A stretch of 64,000 nt of DNA, taken from NCBI GenBank assembly GCA_963765955.1, contig CAVXYA010000008.1, positions 1 through 64,000 on the forward strand, read 5' to 3'. This document shows positions 25,443 to 34,011 of the stretch, piece after piece. Numbering within the stretch: position 1 is the stretch's first letter; each line of letters starts with the position of its first letter. A program made the position numbers and the translations under genes. The notes under the pieces are model-generated. The model was not told where the DNA came from, ran no database searches, and saw only the letters and a program-made list of their open reading frames with translations. The stretch is from JAXDMK01 sp963765955 (GTDB taxonomy: Bacteria > Actinomycetota > Acidimicrobiia > Acidimicrobiales > AC-14).

Positions 25443-27003
25443 GCTTGCGCCGGGGCCCCTCGGTGCGCTTCGACCTGAGCATGTCGAGCCCCCGGGCGAT
25501 CGCGGCCCGGGTCTCGGTGGGTTCGATGACCTCGTCGATGAAGCCGTGCTCGGCTGCCACCCAAGGGTTGGCGAAGCGCTCGGCGTACTCCTCGGTCAGC
25601 GTCGCCCGCAGGGCGGCCCGTTCGCCGGCGGAGCGGGCCGCGGCCTCGTCGAGCTCCCGCCGGTGGAGGATCTCCACCACGCCCTGGGGCCCCATCACCG
25701 ACAGCTCGGCCGACGGCCAGGCCAGGGCCAGGTCGGCCCCCACCGACTTCGAGTTCATGACCACGTAGGCGCCCCCGAACGCCTTGCGGGTGACGACCTG
25801 GATGCGGGGGACGGTGGCCTCGCAGAAGGCGTAGAGCAGCTTGGCCCCGTGGCGGATGATCCCGCCCACCTCCTGGTCGGTGCCGGGGAGGAAGCCGGGG
25901 ACGTCGACGAACGCCACCAGCGGGATGTTGAAGGCGTCGCACGTCCGGACGAAGCGGGCCGCCTTCTCCGACGCGTCGATGTCGAGCACGCCCGCCAGCA
26001 CCTGGGGCTGGTTGGCGACGATCCCGACCGGCCAGCCGTCGATCCGGGCCAGCCCGCACACGATGTTGCGGGCCCACAGGGGCGAGTACTCGTAGAGCTC
26101 ACCGCCGTCGACGACGGCCGTGATCACCTTCTTCATGTCGTAGTGGCCGTGGAGGGTGACGGGCAGCACGTTCTCCAGCTCGGGCGTGGGCCGGTCGGCC
26201 GGATCGGTGGTGTGGGTCGCCCTCGGCGGCGCCTCGCGGTTGTTGGGCGGGAGGAACCCGAGGAGCCGGCGCACGTCGTCGAGGCACGCCTTGTCGTCGG
26301 GGGCGGTGAAGTGGGCCACGCCCGAGCGGGTGCCGTGGGTGATGGCCCCGCCCAGCTCCTGGAGCCCGACGTCCTCGCCCGTCACCGTCCTCACCACGTC
26401 GGGACCGGTGATGAACATGTACGACGAGTCCTCCACCATGAACACGAAGTCGGTGAGGGCGGGGCTGTAGACGGCGCCGCCGGCGCACGGGCCCATGATC
26501 ACGCTGATCTGGGGGATGCGGCCCGACGACCGGGTGTTGCGGCGGAAGATCTCCCCGTAGCCGACGAGGGAGGCGACCCCCTCCTGGATGCGGGCCCCGG
26601 CGCCGTCGTTGAGCCCGACGAGGGGGGCGCCCACGCTGGCGGCCAGGTCCATGACCTTGTGGACCTTCTCGGCGAAGGCCTCCCCCAGCGACCCGCCGAA
26701 GACGGTGAAGTCCTGGGAGAACAGGAAGACCTGGCGGCCGTCGACCGTGCCCCAGCCGGTGATCACGCCGTCGGTGTAGGGCCGGTCGTCGTCGACGCCC
26801 ATGCCCATGCCGCGGGCCCGGTGGCGGACGAGCAGGTCGAGCTCGTTGAAGCTGCCGTCGTCGAGGAGGTACTCCACCCGCTCGCGGGCCGTCATCTTGC
26901 CCCGGGCGTGCTGGCGGGCGACCGCCTTCTCCGAACCGGCGTGGAGCGCCTGCTCGCGACGCTTGGCCAGCTCGGCGGTGCGCTCGGGCATCGAGTGGTC
27001 CAT
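25423..27003 (-). CDS. acyl-CoA (propionyl-CoA) carboxylase beta / carboxyltransferase subunit
   Basis: 526 residues. Transfers CO2 from carboxybiotin to propionyl- or acetyl-CoA to make methylmalonyl- or malonyl-CoA. N-terminal half: ARGKMTARERVEYLLDDGSF, GLNDGAGARIQEGVASLVGY, the oxyanion GGAVYSPALTDFVFMVEDSS; C-terminal half: VGIVANQPQVLAGVLDIDAS, DVPGFLPGTDQEVGGIIRHG, TRKAFGGAYVVMNSK. Full length, intact. The biotin-carboxylase alpha subunit is not in the window. Acyl-chain preference cannot be decided by eye. Ends overlap the epsilon-like gene; the exonuclease gene lies 13 bases upstream on the same strand. Confidence 0.94.
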   Translation of the reverse strand: MDHSMPERTAELAKRREQALHAGSEKAVARQHARGKMTARERVEYLLDDGSFNELDLLVRHRARGMGMGVDDDRPYTDGVITGWGTVDGRQVFLFSQDFTVFGGSLGEAFAEKVHKVMDLAASVGAPLVGLNDGAGARIQEGVASLVGYGEIFRRNTRSSGRIPQISVIMGPCAGGAVYSPALTDFVFMVEDSSYMFITGPDVVRTVTGEDVGLQELGGAITHGTRSGVAHFTAPDDKACLDDVRRLLGFLPPNNREAPPRATHTTDPADRPTPELENVLPVTLHGHYDMKKVITAVVDGGELYEYSPLWARNIVCGLARIDGWPVGIVANQPQVLAGVLDIDASEKAARFVRTCDAFNIPLVAFVDVPGFLPGTDQEVGGIIRHGAKLLYAFCEATVPRIQVVTRKAFGGAYVVMNSKSVGADLALAWPSAELSVMGPQGVVEILHRRELDEAAARSAGERAALRATLTEEYAERFANPWVAAEHGFIDEVIEPTETRAAIARGLDMLRSKRTEGPRRKHGNVPL

Positions 27004-27016
27004 GGGCCGTCCCAGG

Positions 27017-27895
27017 TTACCGGGGGGCGAGTTTGGCGACTCTCTCGACCAGGCGGGTGGCTCGCAGGCGGTCGGCCAGGGCCTCCAGCGCCTCGGCGTC
27101 GGGGGGACCCGTCCACCGGAGGTCGTCGACCTGGTCGAGCACGGGGGCGTCGGCCCGGAGCGTGGCCAGGTCCCGGAAGAGGAAGGCGAGGTCGCGCTGG
27201 GCGTTGAAGGTGGCCGACAGGGTGTTGGCGCCCCGGACGTCGGCCGTCCACCGCCAGCCGTGCTCGGGGATGTCCTCCAGGTGGGGGTAGTGGAGCAGGA
27301 CGGTGGCCGCTCCCTTCTTGCCCCATCCCTTGAGGCCCGGGAAGCCGTCGGCCGAGTCGCCCACCAGGGCCAGCCAGTCGGGGATCGACTCGGGGGGCAC
27401 GCCGTACTTGGTCCGCACGCCGGCCTCGTCGGCGATGGTGCCCGCCCGGCGGTCGAGCTGCACCACCCGGGTGCCGGTCACGCACTGGGCCAGGTCCTTG
27501 TCGGGGGTCATGATCACGACCTGCTCCACCTCGGGGTCGGCGGCCGCGGTCTTGGCCGCCGCGGCCAGGGCGTCGTCGGCCTCCAGGTCGACCATGGGCC
27601 ACACGAAGACGCCCAGGGCGCCGAGCGCCTCCTCCAGGAGGGGGAACTGGGCGAGGAGGACGGGGGGCATGCCCAGGCTCGACTTGTAGCCCGGCCAGAG
27701 GTCGTTGCGGAACGACTCGATGACGTGGTCGGTGGCGACCCCCAGGTGGGTGACGCCCTCCTCCAGCAGGGTGAGGACGCTGTAGATCACGCCCCGCACC
27801 GCCCGCACCGGGTCGTCCTCCGCCGTCGCTCCGGGCGGGAGGCCGTAATAGTGGCGGAACAGCTCATAGGTGCCGTCGAGCAGGTGGACCTTCAC
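27017..27895 (-). CDS. 5'-3' exonuclease / flap endonuclease-like protein
   Basis: 292 residues, the size of a stand-alone PolA N-terminal nuclease. Acidic metal ligands appear in the usual places: KVHLLDGTYELFRHYYG, VDLEADDALAAAAKTAA, VVIMTPDKDLAQCVTG and the helix-hairpin-helix region DWLALVGDSADGFPGLKGWG. It should degrade RNA primers or 5' flaps in replication and repair. The gene ends 13 bases before the carboxylase beta gene and could be cotranscribed with it. Confidence 0.88.
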   Translation of the reverse strand: MKVHLLDGTYELFRHYYGLPPGATAEDDPVRAVRGVIYSVLTLLEEGVTHLGVATDHVIESFRNDLWPGYKSSLGMPPVLLAQFPLLEEALGALGVFVWPMVDLEADDALAAAAKTAAADPEVEQVVIMTPDKDLAQCVTGTRVVQLDRRAGTIADEAGVRTKYGVPPESIPDWLALVGDSADGFPGLKGWGKKGAATVLLHYPHLEDIPEHGWRWTADVRGANTLSATFNAQRDLAFLFRDLATLRADAPVLDQVDDLRWTGPPDAEALEALADRLRATRLVERVAKLAPR

Positions 27896-27916
27896 CCGCC
27901 CAGCCTGCCAGAGCGG

Positions 27917-28291
27917 TCAGGCCTCGGGGAGGTGGCAGACGGCCTCGACGTTGTTGCCGTCGGGATCGCGGACGAAGGCGCCGTAGTAGGTCGGGTGGTA
28001 CTCGGGGCAGACCCGGGGTTCCTGGATCACCTCGGCGCCGGTGGCGACCGCGGCCTCGAACCAGGCTCGAACCGACGCCCGATCGGGGGCGACGAAGGCC
28101 ACGTGGACGTCGCGGTGGGGGCCGGCGGGGCCGGCGGTGCCGATCCAGAAGGTGGGTTGCTGACCGACGCCGAAGCCGATCTGGTTGCCGTAGGACATGA
28201 TCCGCCCGCCCCCGACGGCGGGCAGGACGGCCTCGTAGAAGGCGGCGCTGGCGTCGAGGTCTGCGACTTGGAGGGAGATGTGGTCGAGCAT
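27917..28291 (-). CDS. VOC (glyoxalase/bleomycin-resistance fold) protein
   Basis: 124 residues with two beta-alpha-beta-beta-beta units: MLDHISLQVADLDASAAFYE (His ligand), a middle strand GNQIGFGVGQQPTFWIG, then HVAFVAPDRASVRAWFEAAV (second His), YYGAFVRDPDGNNVEAVCH (Glu ligand). The H...H...E metal triad is consistent with a metal-binding VOC enzyme; substrate is unknown. The start was placed at the Met after GGGAG, not at the double Met 12 bases upstream. Confidence 0.82.
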   Translation of the reverse strand: MLDHISLQVADLDASAAFYEAVLPAVGGGRIMSYGNQIGFGVGQQPTFWIGTAGPAGPHRDVHVAFVAPDRASVRAWFEAAVATGAEVIQEPRVCPEYHPTYYGAFVRDPDGNNVEAVCHLPEA

Positions 28292-28337
28292 CACTCCCAT
28301 CATCGTCCGGGCCGGCGTTCGTCCGACGGCCTCAACG

Positions 28338-28515
28338 GTCGAGTGTGCAAGAACCCGCAAAATAGCTGGGTTCTTGCACACTCGACCGAGTCGGGTCAGC
28401 CGTCGAGTGTGCAAAAACCCGCAATATGGCTGGGTTCTTGCACACTCGACCGAGTCGGGTCAGCCGTCGGGTGTGCAAGAAGCCACCAAATCGGTAGGGT
28501 TTTTGCACACTCGTC
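28338..28515. repeat. three tandem hairpin repeats, 64-bp period
   Basis: Three units at 28338-28386, 28402-28450 and 28466-28515. Each is an imperfect palindrome with arms GTCGAGTGTGCAAGAACCC and GGGTTCTTGCACACTCGAC around a short AT-rich loop (ATAGCT, ATGGCT, ATCGGT); the spacers are identical or nearly so (CGAGTCGGGTCAGCC). The third unit has several arm changes. A truncated fourth start (GTCGAGGGTG) coincides with the last codons of recR. The array may act as a terminator or mRNA stabiliser behind recR, but repeated identical spacers suggest amplification. Confidence 0.9.
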
Positions 28516-28524
28516 CAAGTCGGG

Positions 28525-29124
28525 TCAGCCGTCGAGGGTGCGGCGGCCTTCCAGGGCCCGGCCGAGGGTGAGCTCGTCGGCGTACTCGAGGTCGCCGCCG
28601 ACGGGCAGCCCGCTGGCGATGCGGGTGGTCTTGACACCCAGGGGCTTGAGCAGGCGGGCCAGGTACATGGCCGTGGCCTCACCCTCGATGTTGGGGTTGG
28701 TGCAGAGGATGACCTCCACCACCCCCTCGGGCTCGAGGCGCTGGAGCAGCTCCCGCACCCGGAGCTGGTCGGGACCGATGCCCTCCAGCGGGTTGATGGC
28801 CCCTTGCAGCACGTGGTAGCGGCCGCGGAACTCCGACGTCTTCTCCACCGCCACCACGTCGCGGGGCTCCTCGACGACGCAGATGATCGAGGTGTCGCGC
28901 CGGCCGTCGCTGCAGATGCCGCACTCACGGCCTTCGGTCACGTTGAAGCACCGCTGGCAGAACGACACCCGCTCCTTGGCGTCGGTGATGGCATGGGCCA
29001 GGCGGCCGGCGTCCTCCTTGGGCAGCTTGAGCAGGTGGAAGGCGATGCGCTGGGCCGACTTGGGGCCCACGCCGGGCAGCCGGCCGAGCTCGTCGATCAG
29101 GGTCTGGACGGGGACTGCGTACAC
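28525..29124 (-). CDS. recR: recombination protein RecR
   Basis: 199 residues. Works with RecF/RecO to load RecA at gaps. Helix-hairpin-helix LIDELGRLPGVGPKSAQRIA, four-Cys zinc finger SFCQRCFNVTEGRECGIC, Toprim domain with ICVVEEPRDVVAVE and the Walker-B-like C-terminal LPVGGDLEYADELTLGRALE. GTG at 29124 gives the usual length and clears the stop of ybaB by 16 bases; an ATG at 29169 would overlap ybaB. The final codons run into the downstream hairpin array. Confidence 0.94.
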   Translation of the reverse strand: MYAVPVQTLIDELGRLPGVGPKSAQRIAFHLLKLPKEDAGRLAHAITDAKERVSFCQRCFNVTEGRECGICSDGRRDTSIICVVEEPRDVVAVEKTSEFRGRYHVLQGAINPLEGIGPDQLRVRELLQRLEPEGVVEVILCTNPNIEGEATAMYLARLLKPLGVKTTRIASGLPVGGDLEYADELTLGRALEGRRTLDG

Positions 29125-29140
29125 GCGGGGGTGCGGGAGG

Positions 29141-29479
29141 TCACCCTCCCAGAAGCCCTCCGAGGCCACCGATGTCGATGCCGCCCATGGCCTGCTCCGA
29201 CAGCTCGGCCGTCTTGGCCACCGCGTCGCGGATGGCGGCCAGCACCAGGTCCTCGAGCATGGAGACGTCGTCGGGATCGACCGCGGCGGGGTCGATGGTC
29301 ACCGACAGGAACTCCATGGCCCCGTTGACCTTGATCTTCACCACGCCGCCGCCCGACTGGCCCTCGATCTCGGCCTCCTCGGCCGTGGCCCGGGCCTGCA
29401 TCAACTGCTCCTGCATCTTCTGGGCCTGCTTGAGCAGGGCGCTCATGTCAGGCTGCTGCGGCATCGGCTGCTTGGGCAT
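29141..29479 (-). CDS. YbaB/EbfC nucleoid-associated protein
   Basis: 112 residues. Homodimeric DNA-binding 'tweezers' protein of the YbaB family: a long N-terminal helix DMSALLKQAQKMQEQLMQAR, the central sheet GGVVKIKVNGAMEFLSVTID and the C-terminal helix LEDLVLAAIRDAVAKTAEL, with a Gly-rich tail. Sits between dnaX and recR with near-abutting ends (3 bases from dnaX), the standard order, so it is cotranscribed with both. Confidence 0.94.
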   Translation of the reverse strand: MPKQPMPQQPDMSALLKQAQKMQEQLMQARATAEEAEIEGQSGGGVVKIKVNGAMEFLSVTIDPAAVDPDDVSMLEDLVLAAIRDAVAKTAELSEQAMGGIDIGGLGGLLGG

Positions 29480-29482
29480 TCG

Positions 29483-31224
29483 TCACTCCTCCACCAACGT
29501 GGCGCCCTCGAACGCCTGCATGACATGGTCGACCGGCGACGTTACCCCGGTGGACGGGGCGTCACGAAGGTCACGGGGGTCGATGTGCTCGTCCTCGTCG
29601 GGCTCGGCCGCCACCGGGACGCCCACCTCGGCCTCCACGAGCAGCTTGAGGGGCACCCGCCGGCCGAAATGGGCGGCCAGGGCGTGCTCGACGTCGCCCT
29701 GGACCTCGGCGCACCGCTCCCGGTGGATGGCCGTCGGGAGGGCGTAGCCGGCGACGCCCGGCTCGGGCAGTTCGACGAACCGTCCCGCCTTGAACCGGGC
29801 CCTGGCTCTCGGAGGGAGGGCGGGAAGGATCGTGTCCCCCCAGGCAAGGGTGAGGTCGTCGCGGGTGGGGAAGTCGGCCGGTGGGGGGGCGGGGCGGCGG
29901 CCGGTTCGGGTGGTGTGGCGACCGGGCGGGGAGGTGGGTTGGGTCGCGGCGCCGCCGGCTGGGCCCCCCGGACGCCGCCCAGGGCCAGGCGGGCGGCGGC
30001 CGCCGGACTCGTGCGCCGGGGTGGCAGGCGTCCCGGCCGCAGTCGGCAGAGGGGGGGACTCCGGGGGCGGCGAAACCGGCGGTTGGGGAGCCGCCGCGTA
30101 TGGACGGCGGGCGACGGCCCCGAGGACGCCAGCTTGCGCTCCAGGCGCTCGATGCGTTCCAGCATGGCGGCCGGTGACACGTCGGCCTCCGGCCGGCACA
30201 GCCGCACCAGGGACACCTCCAGCAGCACCCGGGTGTCGGGGGCGTCGCGCATGGCCACCAGGGCGTCGCCCAGCACCTCCATGGCCCGGACGATGGCCGC
30301 CCGTCCCATGCGGGCGGCCTGGCTCTCCATGCGGGCCACCTCGTCGTCGGGTAGGCCGACGAGCCCGCGAGCGACGGTGGCCAGGAAGGCCTGGCGAAGG
30401 TGTTCGAGCAGGTCGACGGCCAGGCGCCGGGGGTCGTGGCCGGCCCCGACCCGCTCCGCCACCGCGGTCAGGGCCCGGCCGACGTCGCGCTCGCAGAGTC
30501 CCTCGACGATCTCGTCGGTGGACGGGGCGGCGTCGTCGATCCCACCGGCGGCGGCCACCTGGTCGAGCTTCGACAGGGCGTCACGGGCCGATCCCGCCCC
30601 CCGCTTGGCCACCAGCCGGATGACCTCGTCGGGGATGTCGAGCCCGGCCTGCTCGGCCACCCAGCGGAGGTGGTCGGCCAACACGTCGACCGACAGCAGG
30701 TGGAACTCGAAGTGCTGGGTGCGGCTGCGGATGGTGGGCAGCACCTTCTGCGGCTCAGTGGTGGCCAGCACGAAGATCACGTGCGCCGGCGGCTCCTCGA
30801 GCGTCTTCAGGAGAGTGTTGGACGCCTCCGTGGTGAGCATGTGGACCTCGTCGACGATGTAGACCTTCCACCGTCCGGGCGTGCCCAGGCTGGCCCGGGA
30901 CACCAGGTCGCGCATGGCCTCGACGCCCCGGTTCGACGCCGCGTCGAGCTCGAGCACGTCGAGGGAGCGGCCTTCGGCGATCTCCACGCACGAGGTGCAC
31001 ACGCCGCACGGCTCACCGGCGTCGGGATTGGCGCAGTTGAGGGCCTTGGCCAGGATGCGGGCGCTCGACGTCTTGCCCGTCCCCCGGGGGCCGCTGAAGA
31101 GGTAGGCGTGCGACACCCGGCCGTCTCTGACGGCGTTGCGCAGGGTGTGGCTGACGTGGTCCTGACCCCGGACGTCGACGAAGCGCTGGGGCCGGAAGCG
31201 CCGGTAGAGGGACTGGAAGGCCAT
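29483..31224 (-). CDS. dnaX: DNA polymerase III subunit gamma/tau (one frameshift)
   Basis: Clamp-loader ATPase. MAFQSLYRRFRPQRFVDVRG; Walker A GPRGTGKTSSARIL; four-Cys zinc module CANPDAGEPCGVCTSC; Walker B VDEVHMLTTEASNTLLKTLE; sensor 1 LATTEPQ; SRTQHFEFHLL. After the clamp-loader core and IERLERKLASSG the reading shifts by one base near 30110 into a Pro/Ala-rich linker and a C-terminal polymerase-interaction-like domain (LVEAEVGVPVAAEP). Total about 580 residues. The shift lies in a TCGGGGCC run, with no A-rich slippery site, so I treat it as error, not programmed gamma/tau switching. First protein gene of dnaX-ybaB-recR. Confidence 0.9.
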
Positions 31225-31266
31225 GGTGGTCGGTCCGACGTTATGCCCTGGCTCGGACAGTGGGTG

Positions 31267-31400
31267 GCCGCCGATCCACGCAGCGGCCAGGCTGGACTGC
31301 GGCACACGGGTCCCTCCGCTGAGAGCTGCTGCCTTCCGGCCCTGACTCGGTTCACGGGGTTCCGTTGCGCAGGACCCAGCCGCTGCGTGCATCGGCGGCC
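31267..31400 (-). ncRNA. ffs: signal recognition particle RNA (4.5S type)
   Basis: The minus strand holds the invariant SRP apical block: GTCAGGGCCGGAAGGCAGCA, with the GGAA tetraloop and the asymmetric loop (Ffh binding), followed by GGGACCCGTGTGCCGCAGTC as in E. coli 4.5S RNA. Long arms close the molecule: GCCGCCGAT…CGCAGCGGC at the 5' side pairs with GCCGCTGCG…ATCGGCGGC at the 3' side. Position just upstream of dnaX is the common location. The exact ends are uncertain; the arms may extend beyond the mature RNA. Confidence 0.85.
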
Positions 31401-31435
31401 CGGACCTCTCCGGTGACGATACCCTCGTTCGTGCT

Positions 31436-31520
31436 GGAGGGGTGCGGGAGCGGCCGAACCGGCACGCCTGGAGAGCGTGTAGGGGGCAACCCCTCGTGGG
31501 TTCAAATCCCACTCCCTCCG
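31436..31520 (+). tRNA. tRNA-Ser(GGA)
   Basis: 85 bases with a long variable arm (type II tRNA). Acceptor GGAGGGG with TCCCTCC, anticodon stem ACGC/GCGT with loop CTGGAGA (anticodon GGA), variable stem-loop GTAGGGGGCAACCCCTC, T-arm GTGGG-TTCAAAT-CCCAC, discriminator G. CCA is not encoded. Confidence 0.93.
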
Positions 31521-31593
31521 CGTGAGAAGGGAGGACGACCCGGGCGTCCCCAGAGCGCCCGGATCGTCCCCTCTCTTCTATGGTCGGCGCCGG

Positions 31594-32055
31594 ATGGGCG
31601 ACGACGAAATGATGCTTTTGGCCCTTTCTGAGGCCCGGGCGGCGATCGAGCACGGCGACGTGCCGGTGGGGGCGGTGGCGGTGGTCGGCGGCGAGGTCGT
31701 GGCCCGGGCCCACAACGAGCGGGAGTTGCGGGGCGACCCCACCGCCCACGCCGAGATCCTCGTCCTGCGGGCGGCGGCGGCCGTGGTCGGTGGCTGGCGC
31801 CTGGGCGACGTCACCGTCGTGGTGACCCTCGAGCCCTGCCCCATGTGCGCCGGCGCCCTGGTGGCGGCGCGGGTGGGACGGCTGGTCTTCGGCGCCACCG
31901 ACCCCCGGGCGGGGGCCTGTGGATCGCTCTACAACCTGTGCGCCGACCCCCGCCTCAACCACGAGCTGGCGGTCACCCCCGGCGTCCGGGCCGACGAGTC
32001 CGCCGCCCTCCTCGCCGACTTCTTCGCCCGGCGCCGGGGCGGCCCACTAGCCTGA
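31594..32055 (+). CDS. tadA: tRNA-specific adenosine deaminase
   Basis: 153 residues. Deaminates A34 to inosine in tRNA-Arg(ACG). Zinc site: H52-A-E54 (PTAHAEILVL) and P81-C-P-M-C85 (LEPCPMCAGALV); active-site proton shuttle Glu54. C-terminal helices LYNLCADPRLNHELAV and LLADFFARRR match the family. A downstream Met at 31609 is a possible alternative start. Lies between two tRNA-Ser genes and could be cotranscribed with them. Confidence 0.93.
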   Translation: MGDDEMMLLALSEARAAIEHGDVPVGAVAVVGGEVVARAHNERELRGDPTAHAEILVLRAAAAVVGGWRLGDVTVVVTLEPCPMCAGALVAARVGRLVFGATDPRAGACGSLYNLCADPRLNHELAVTPGVRADESAALLADFFARRRGGPLA

Positions 32056-32060
32056 CCCCC

Positions 32061-32145
32061 GGAGGGATGCGAGAGCGGCCGAATCGGACGGTCTCGAAAA
32101 CCGTTGTGGCGCAAGTCACCGTGGGTTCGAATCCCACTCCCTCCG
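32061..32145 (+). tRNA. tRNA-Ser(CGA)
   Basis: 85 bases, type II. Acceptor GGAGGGA/TCCCTCC, anticodon stem ACGGT/ACCGT with loop CTCGAAA (anticodon CGA), long variable arm GTGGCGCAAGTCAC, T-arm GTGGG-TTCGAAT-CCCAC, discriminator G. It starts 5 bases after the stop of tadA. Confidence 0.94.
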
Positions 32146-32265
32146 CCCATTCCTGAAGGGGCCCTGCCGCAGAGCCCCAGCCAAGCGTTTGACCGGACGA
32201 CGCCCATGCTCGGCGGTGTCCCTTTCACCTGAGCCTTGCGGGGTGGCACCAACAGGTGTCCACCG

Positions 32266-32411
32266 TGCGAGCGTTTGCCAGAGGTGGTCCCTCCTGGGGC
32301 CCAAGTGCGCCATCCGCTCGGGCTCGACGCCCTCCGCCGACGAGCGAACGCCACAGGTGGTCCCTCTTGGGGCCCACGCGCGCCATCCGCTCGGGCTCGA
32401 CGTCCTTGACC
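32266..32411. repeat. two-copy array of the 73-bp hairpin repeat
   Basis: Two units starting at 32266 and 32339, exactly 73 bases apart. Shared core: AGGTGGTCCCTC[C/T]TGGGGCCCA followed by GCGCCATCCGCTCGGGCTCG. Each contains a hairpin (GGTCCC/GGGGCC arms). The same period and related core recur in three copies at 37829. The array fills the gap between tRNA-Ser(CGA) and the convergent 3' end of the glycosyltransferase gene; the leading segment 32146-32265 shows a decayed similar rhythm but no clear copy. Confidence 0.8.
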
Positions 32412-32433
32412 GCCGCCGGGGCGGGGGCACGGC

Positions 32434-33991
32434 TCACAGAGAGAGCGGTCGGCGGGACAGGACGAGGGCGGGGTCGTCGGCCTCCAGGACCAGGCGGTGG
32501 GGAAAGAGCCGCTCGGCGGCGTCGATCACCTGGCGGTCGGCGGCGAACCAGGCGGCGGTGGTCGGCCACCAGGTCGCCACAACCACGGTGTCGCACTGGT
32601 CGAGCCCCACGGGATCGGTGACCACCGTGAAATCCGCCGGCGAGTCGAGGTAGGCGAGCATCGGGCGGACGCCGACACCCACGACGCACCCTCTGTCCCC
32701 CGCACCGTCGACCGCCCGCAGGACGGCCGCCGCCTGGCGGTACCCGGTCGGATCGCTCGTGTACCCAGGCACCACGCTCGCCAGCGCGAGGGCCGCGGAA
32801 CCGGCCGCCAGCACGTACCCCGGCCGGCGCAGCCGAGTCACCGCCACCGCCACCAGGTAGCCCACGCCCGGCACCAGCCACACGAAGAACCGCTCGTCCA
32901 GGGCAGACGACTGCATCACAGCCCACAGCCCGACCAAGACGGCCACCAGGGCCAACCCCGCACCACGCGCAGCCCGGCTTCCCCGCAGCACGATCACCGC
33001 CCCCACCACGACCAGCGGGGCCAGCAGCAGCGACGCCCAGCCCACCGCCGGTGGCCATGGTCGCCACCCGCCACGGGATGTCGGCCTGGAAGACCCGGTC
33101 GTGGGCGCCGGCCGCTTCGAACATCGTCGCGGCCATACCGACGTAAGCCATCGCCCCCAGCAACAGGGCCCCGACGAAACGCGTCCGCCAGTGGGCGTCC
33201 AACCGCTTCCGGGCGACGACCGCGCCCAGGTGGGCGGCCAGCACGGGGACCATGTAGAGGTGGGTCGCCAGCCCCACACCGGCGGCGAGGATGTAGAGGA
33301 CGTCGCCACGCCGCGCACGCCCCCGACGGTCCTCGGCGACCACGATCGTGGCCACGACGGCGCACAGGGTCAGCAGGCTGTAGCCCCTGACGGCCCTCGA
33401 CAGGTCGACGAACGTCGGGTTGCAGGCCAGGACCGCGCCCCCGACGACACCGGCCAGCAACCCGTGGCGGCGGGCGGCGAACCAGGTCAGCACGCCGACC
33501 GCCGCCGCGCCGCAGGCGATCGGCAGCAACCGCATCGTCGCCGCTCCCGCCGAACCCGTCGCCACCCGCACCAGCTGCTCGAGGAACGAGAACATGGGGT
33601 GGTTGTTGAAGATGGCCTGCTCCCGGAAGGCGGCCCACGGCGGTCCCGGGCTGACGAACAGCCCGACTGTCTCCGCACTGTCGAAGTCGAGCGACCGGCC
33701 GAGGCCGGGGAGGTAGGCGAGGAACGTCACCGCGCCGACGACGGCTCCCACCAGGCGGGCAGGGCGCTCCACCAGAGCGGCCGGGCCGCGCTCTGGCCGG
33801 CTGGATTCGCCGGCCGCGCCGGAGGACTTTGGCGCGTCCGGGGCGGCACGCGCCCGTGGCGCGCCAAAGACCGTCGCCGCCGCGCCAGCCGCGTCCGGCG
33901 ACTCCACGCTCGTTGTCGTCACCACGTCGCGTTGCACTACGCCTCCCCTCACGTGATCGTCGGCTGCCGACCGGGACTTGAGCGAGTGCAC
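32434..33991 (-). CDS. PMT/GT39-like multi-pass glycosyltransferase (one frameshift)
   Basis: About 515 residues, roughly ten membrane helices. After a hydrophilic N-terminus the first helix LVGAVVGAVTFLAYLPGLGR is followed by the large loop SLDFDSAETVGLFVSPG and FNNHPMFSFLEQLVRV, whose acidic/His residues resemble the catalytic loop of lipid-linked sugar transferases; later helices include GLLAGVVGGAVLACNPTFVD and GVGYLVAVAVTRLRRPGYVL. The frame breaks near 33045 (a missing or extra base between ATMATGGG and VGWASLLLAPLV). GTG start at 33991 is the farthest option; internal GTGs are possible. Sugar donor and acceptor are unknown. Confidence 0.7.
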
Positions 33992-34011
33992 CGCCCGGGT
34001 AACGTGCCCGG

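Noticed and set aside
28338..28515. CRISPR array
   Set aside because: The repeats are themselves palindromes and the spacers between them are the same, not unique; no cas genes are present.
30080..30140. Programmed frameshift in dnaX
   Set aside because: No slippery heptamer or stimulatory element, and many other genes in the window carry similar one-base breaks.
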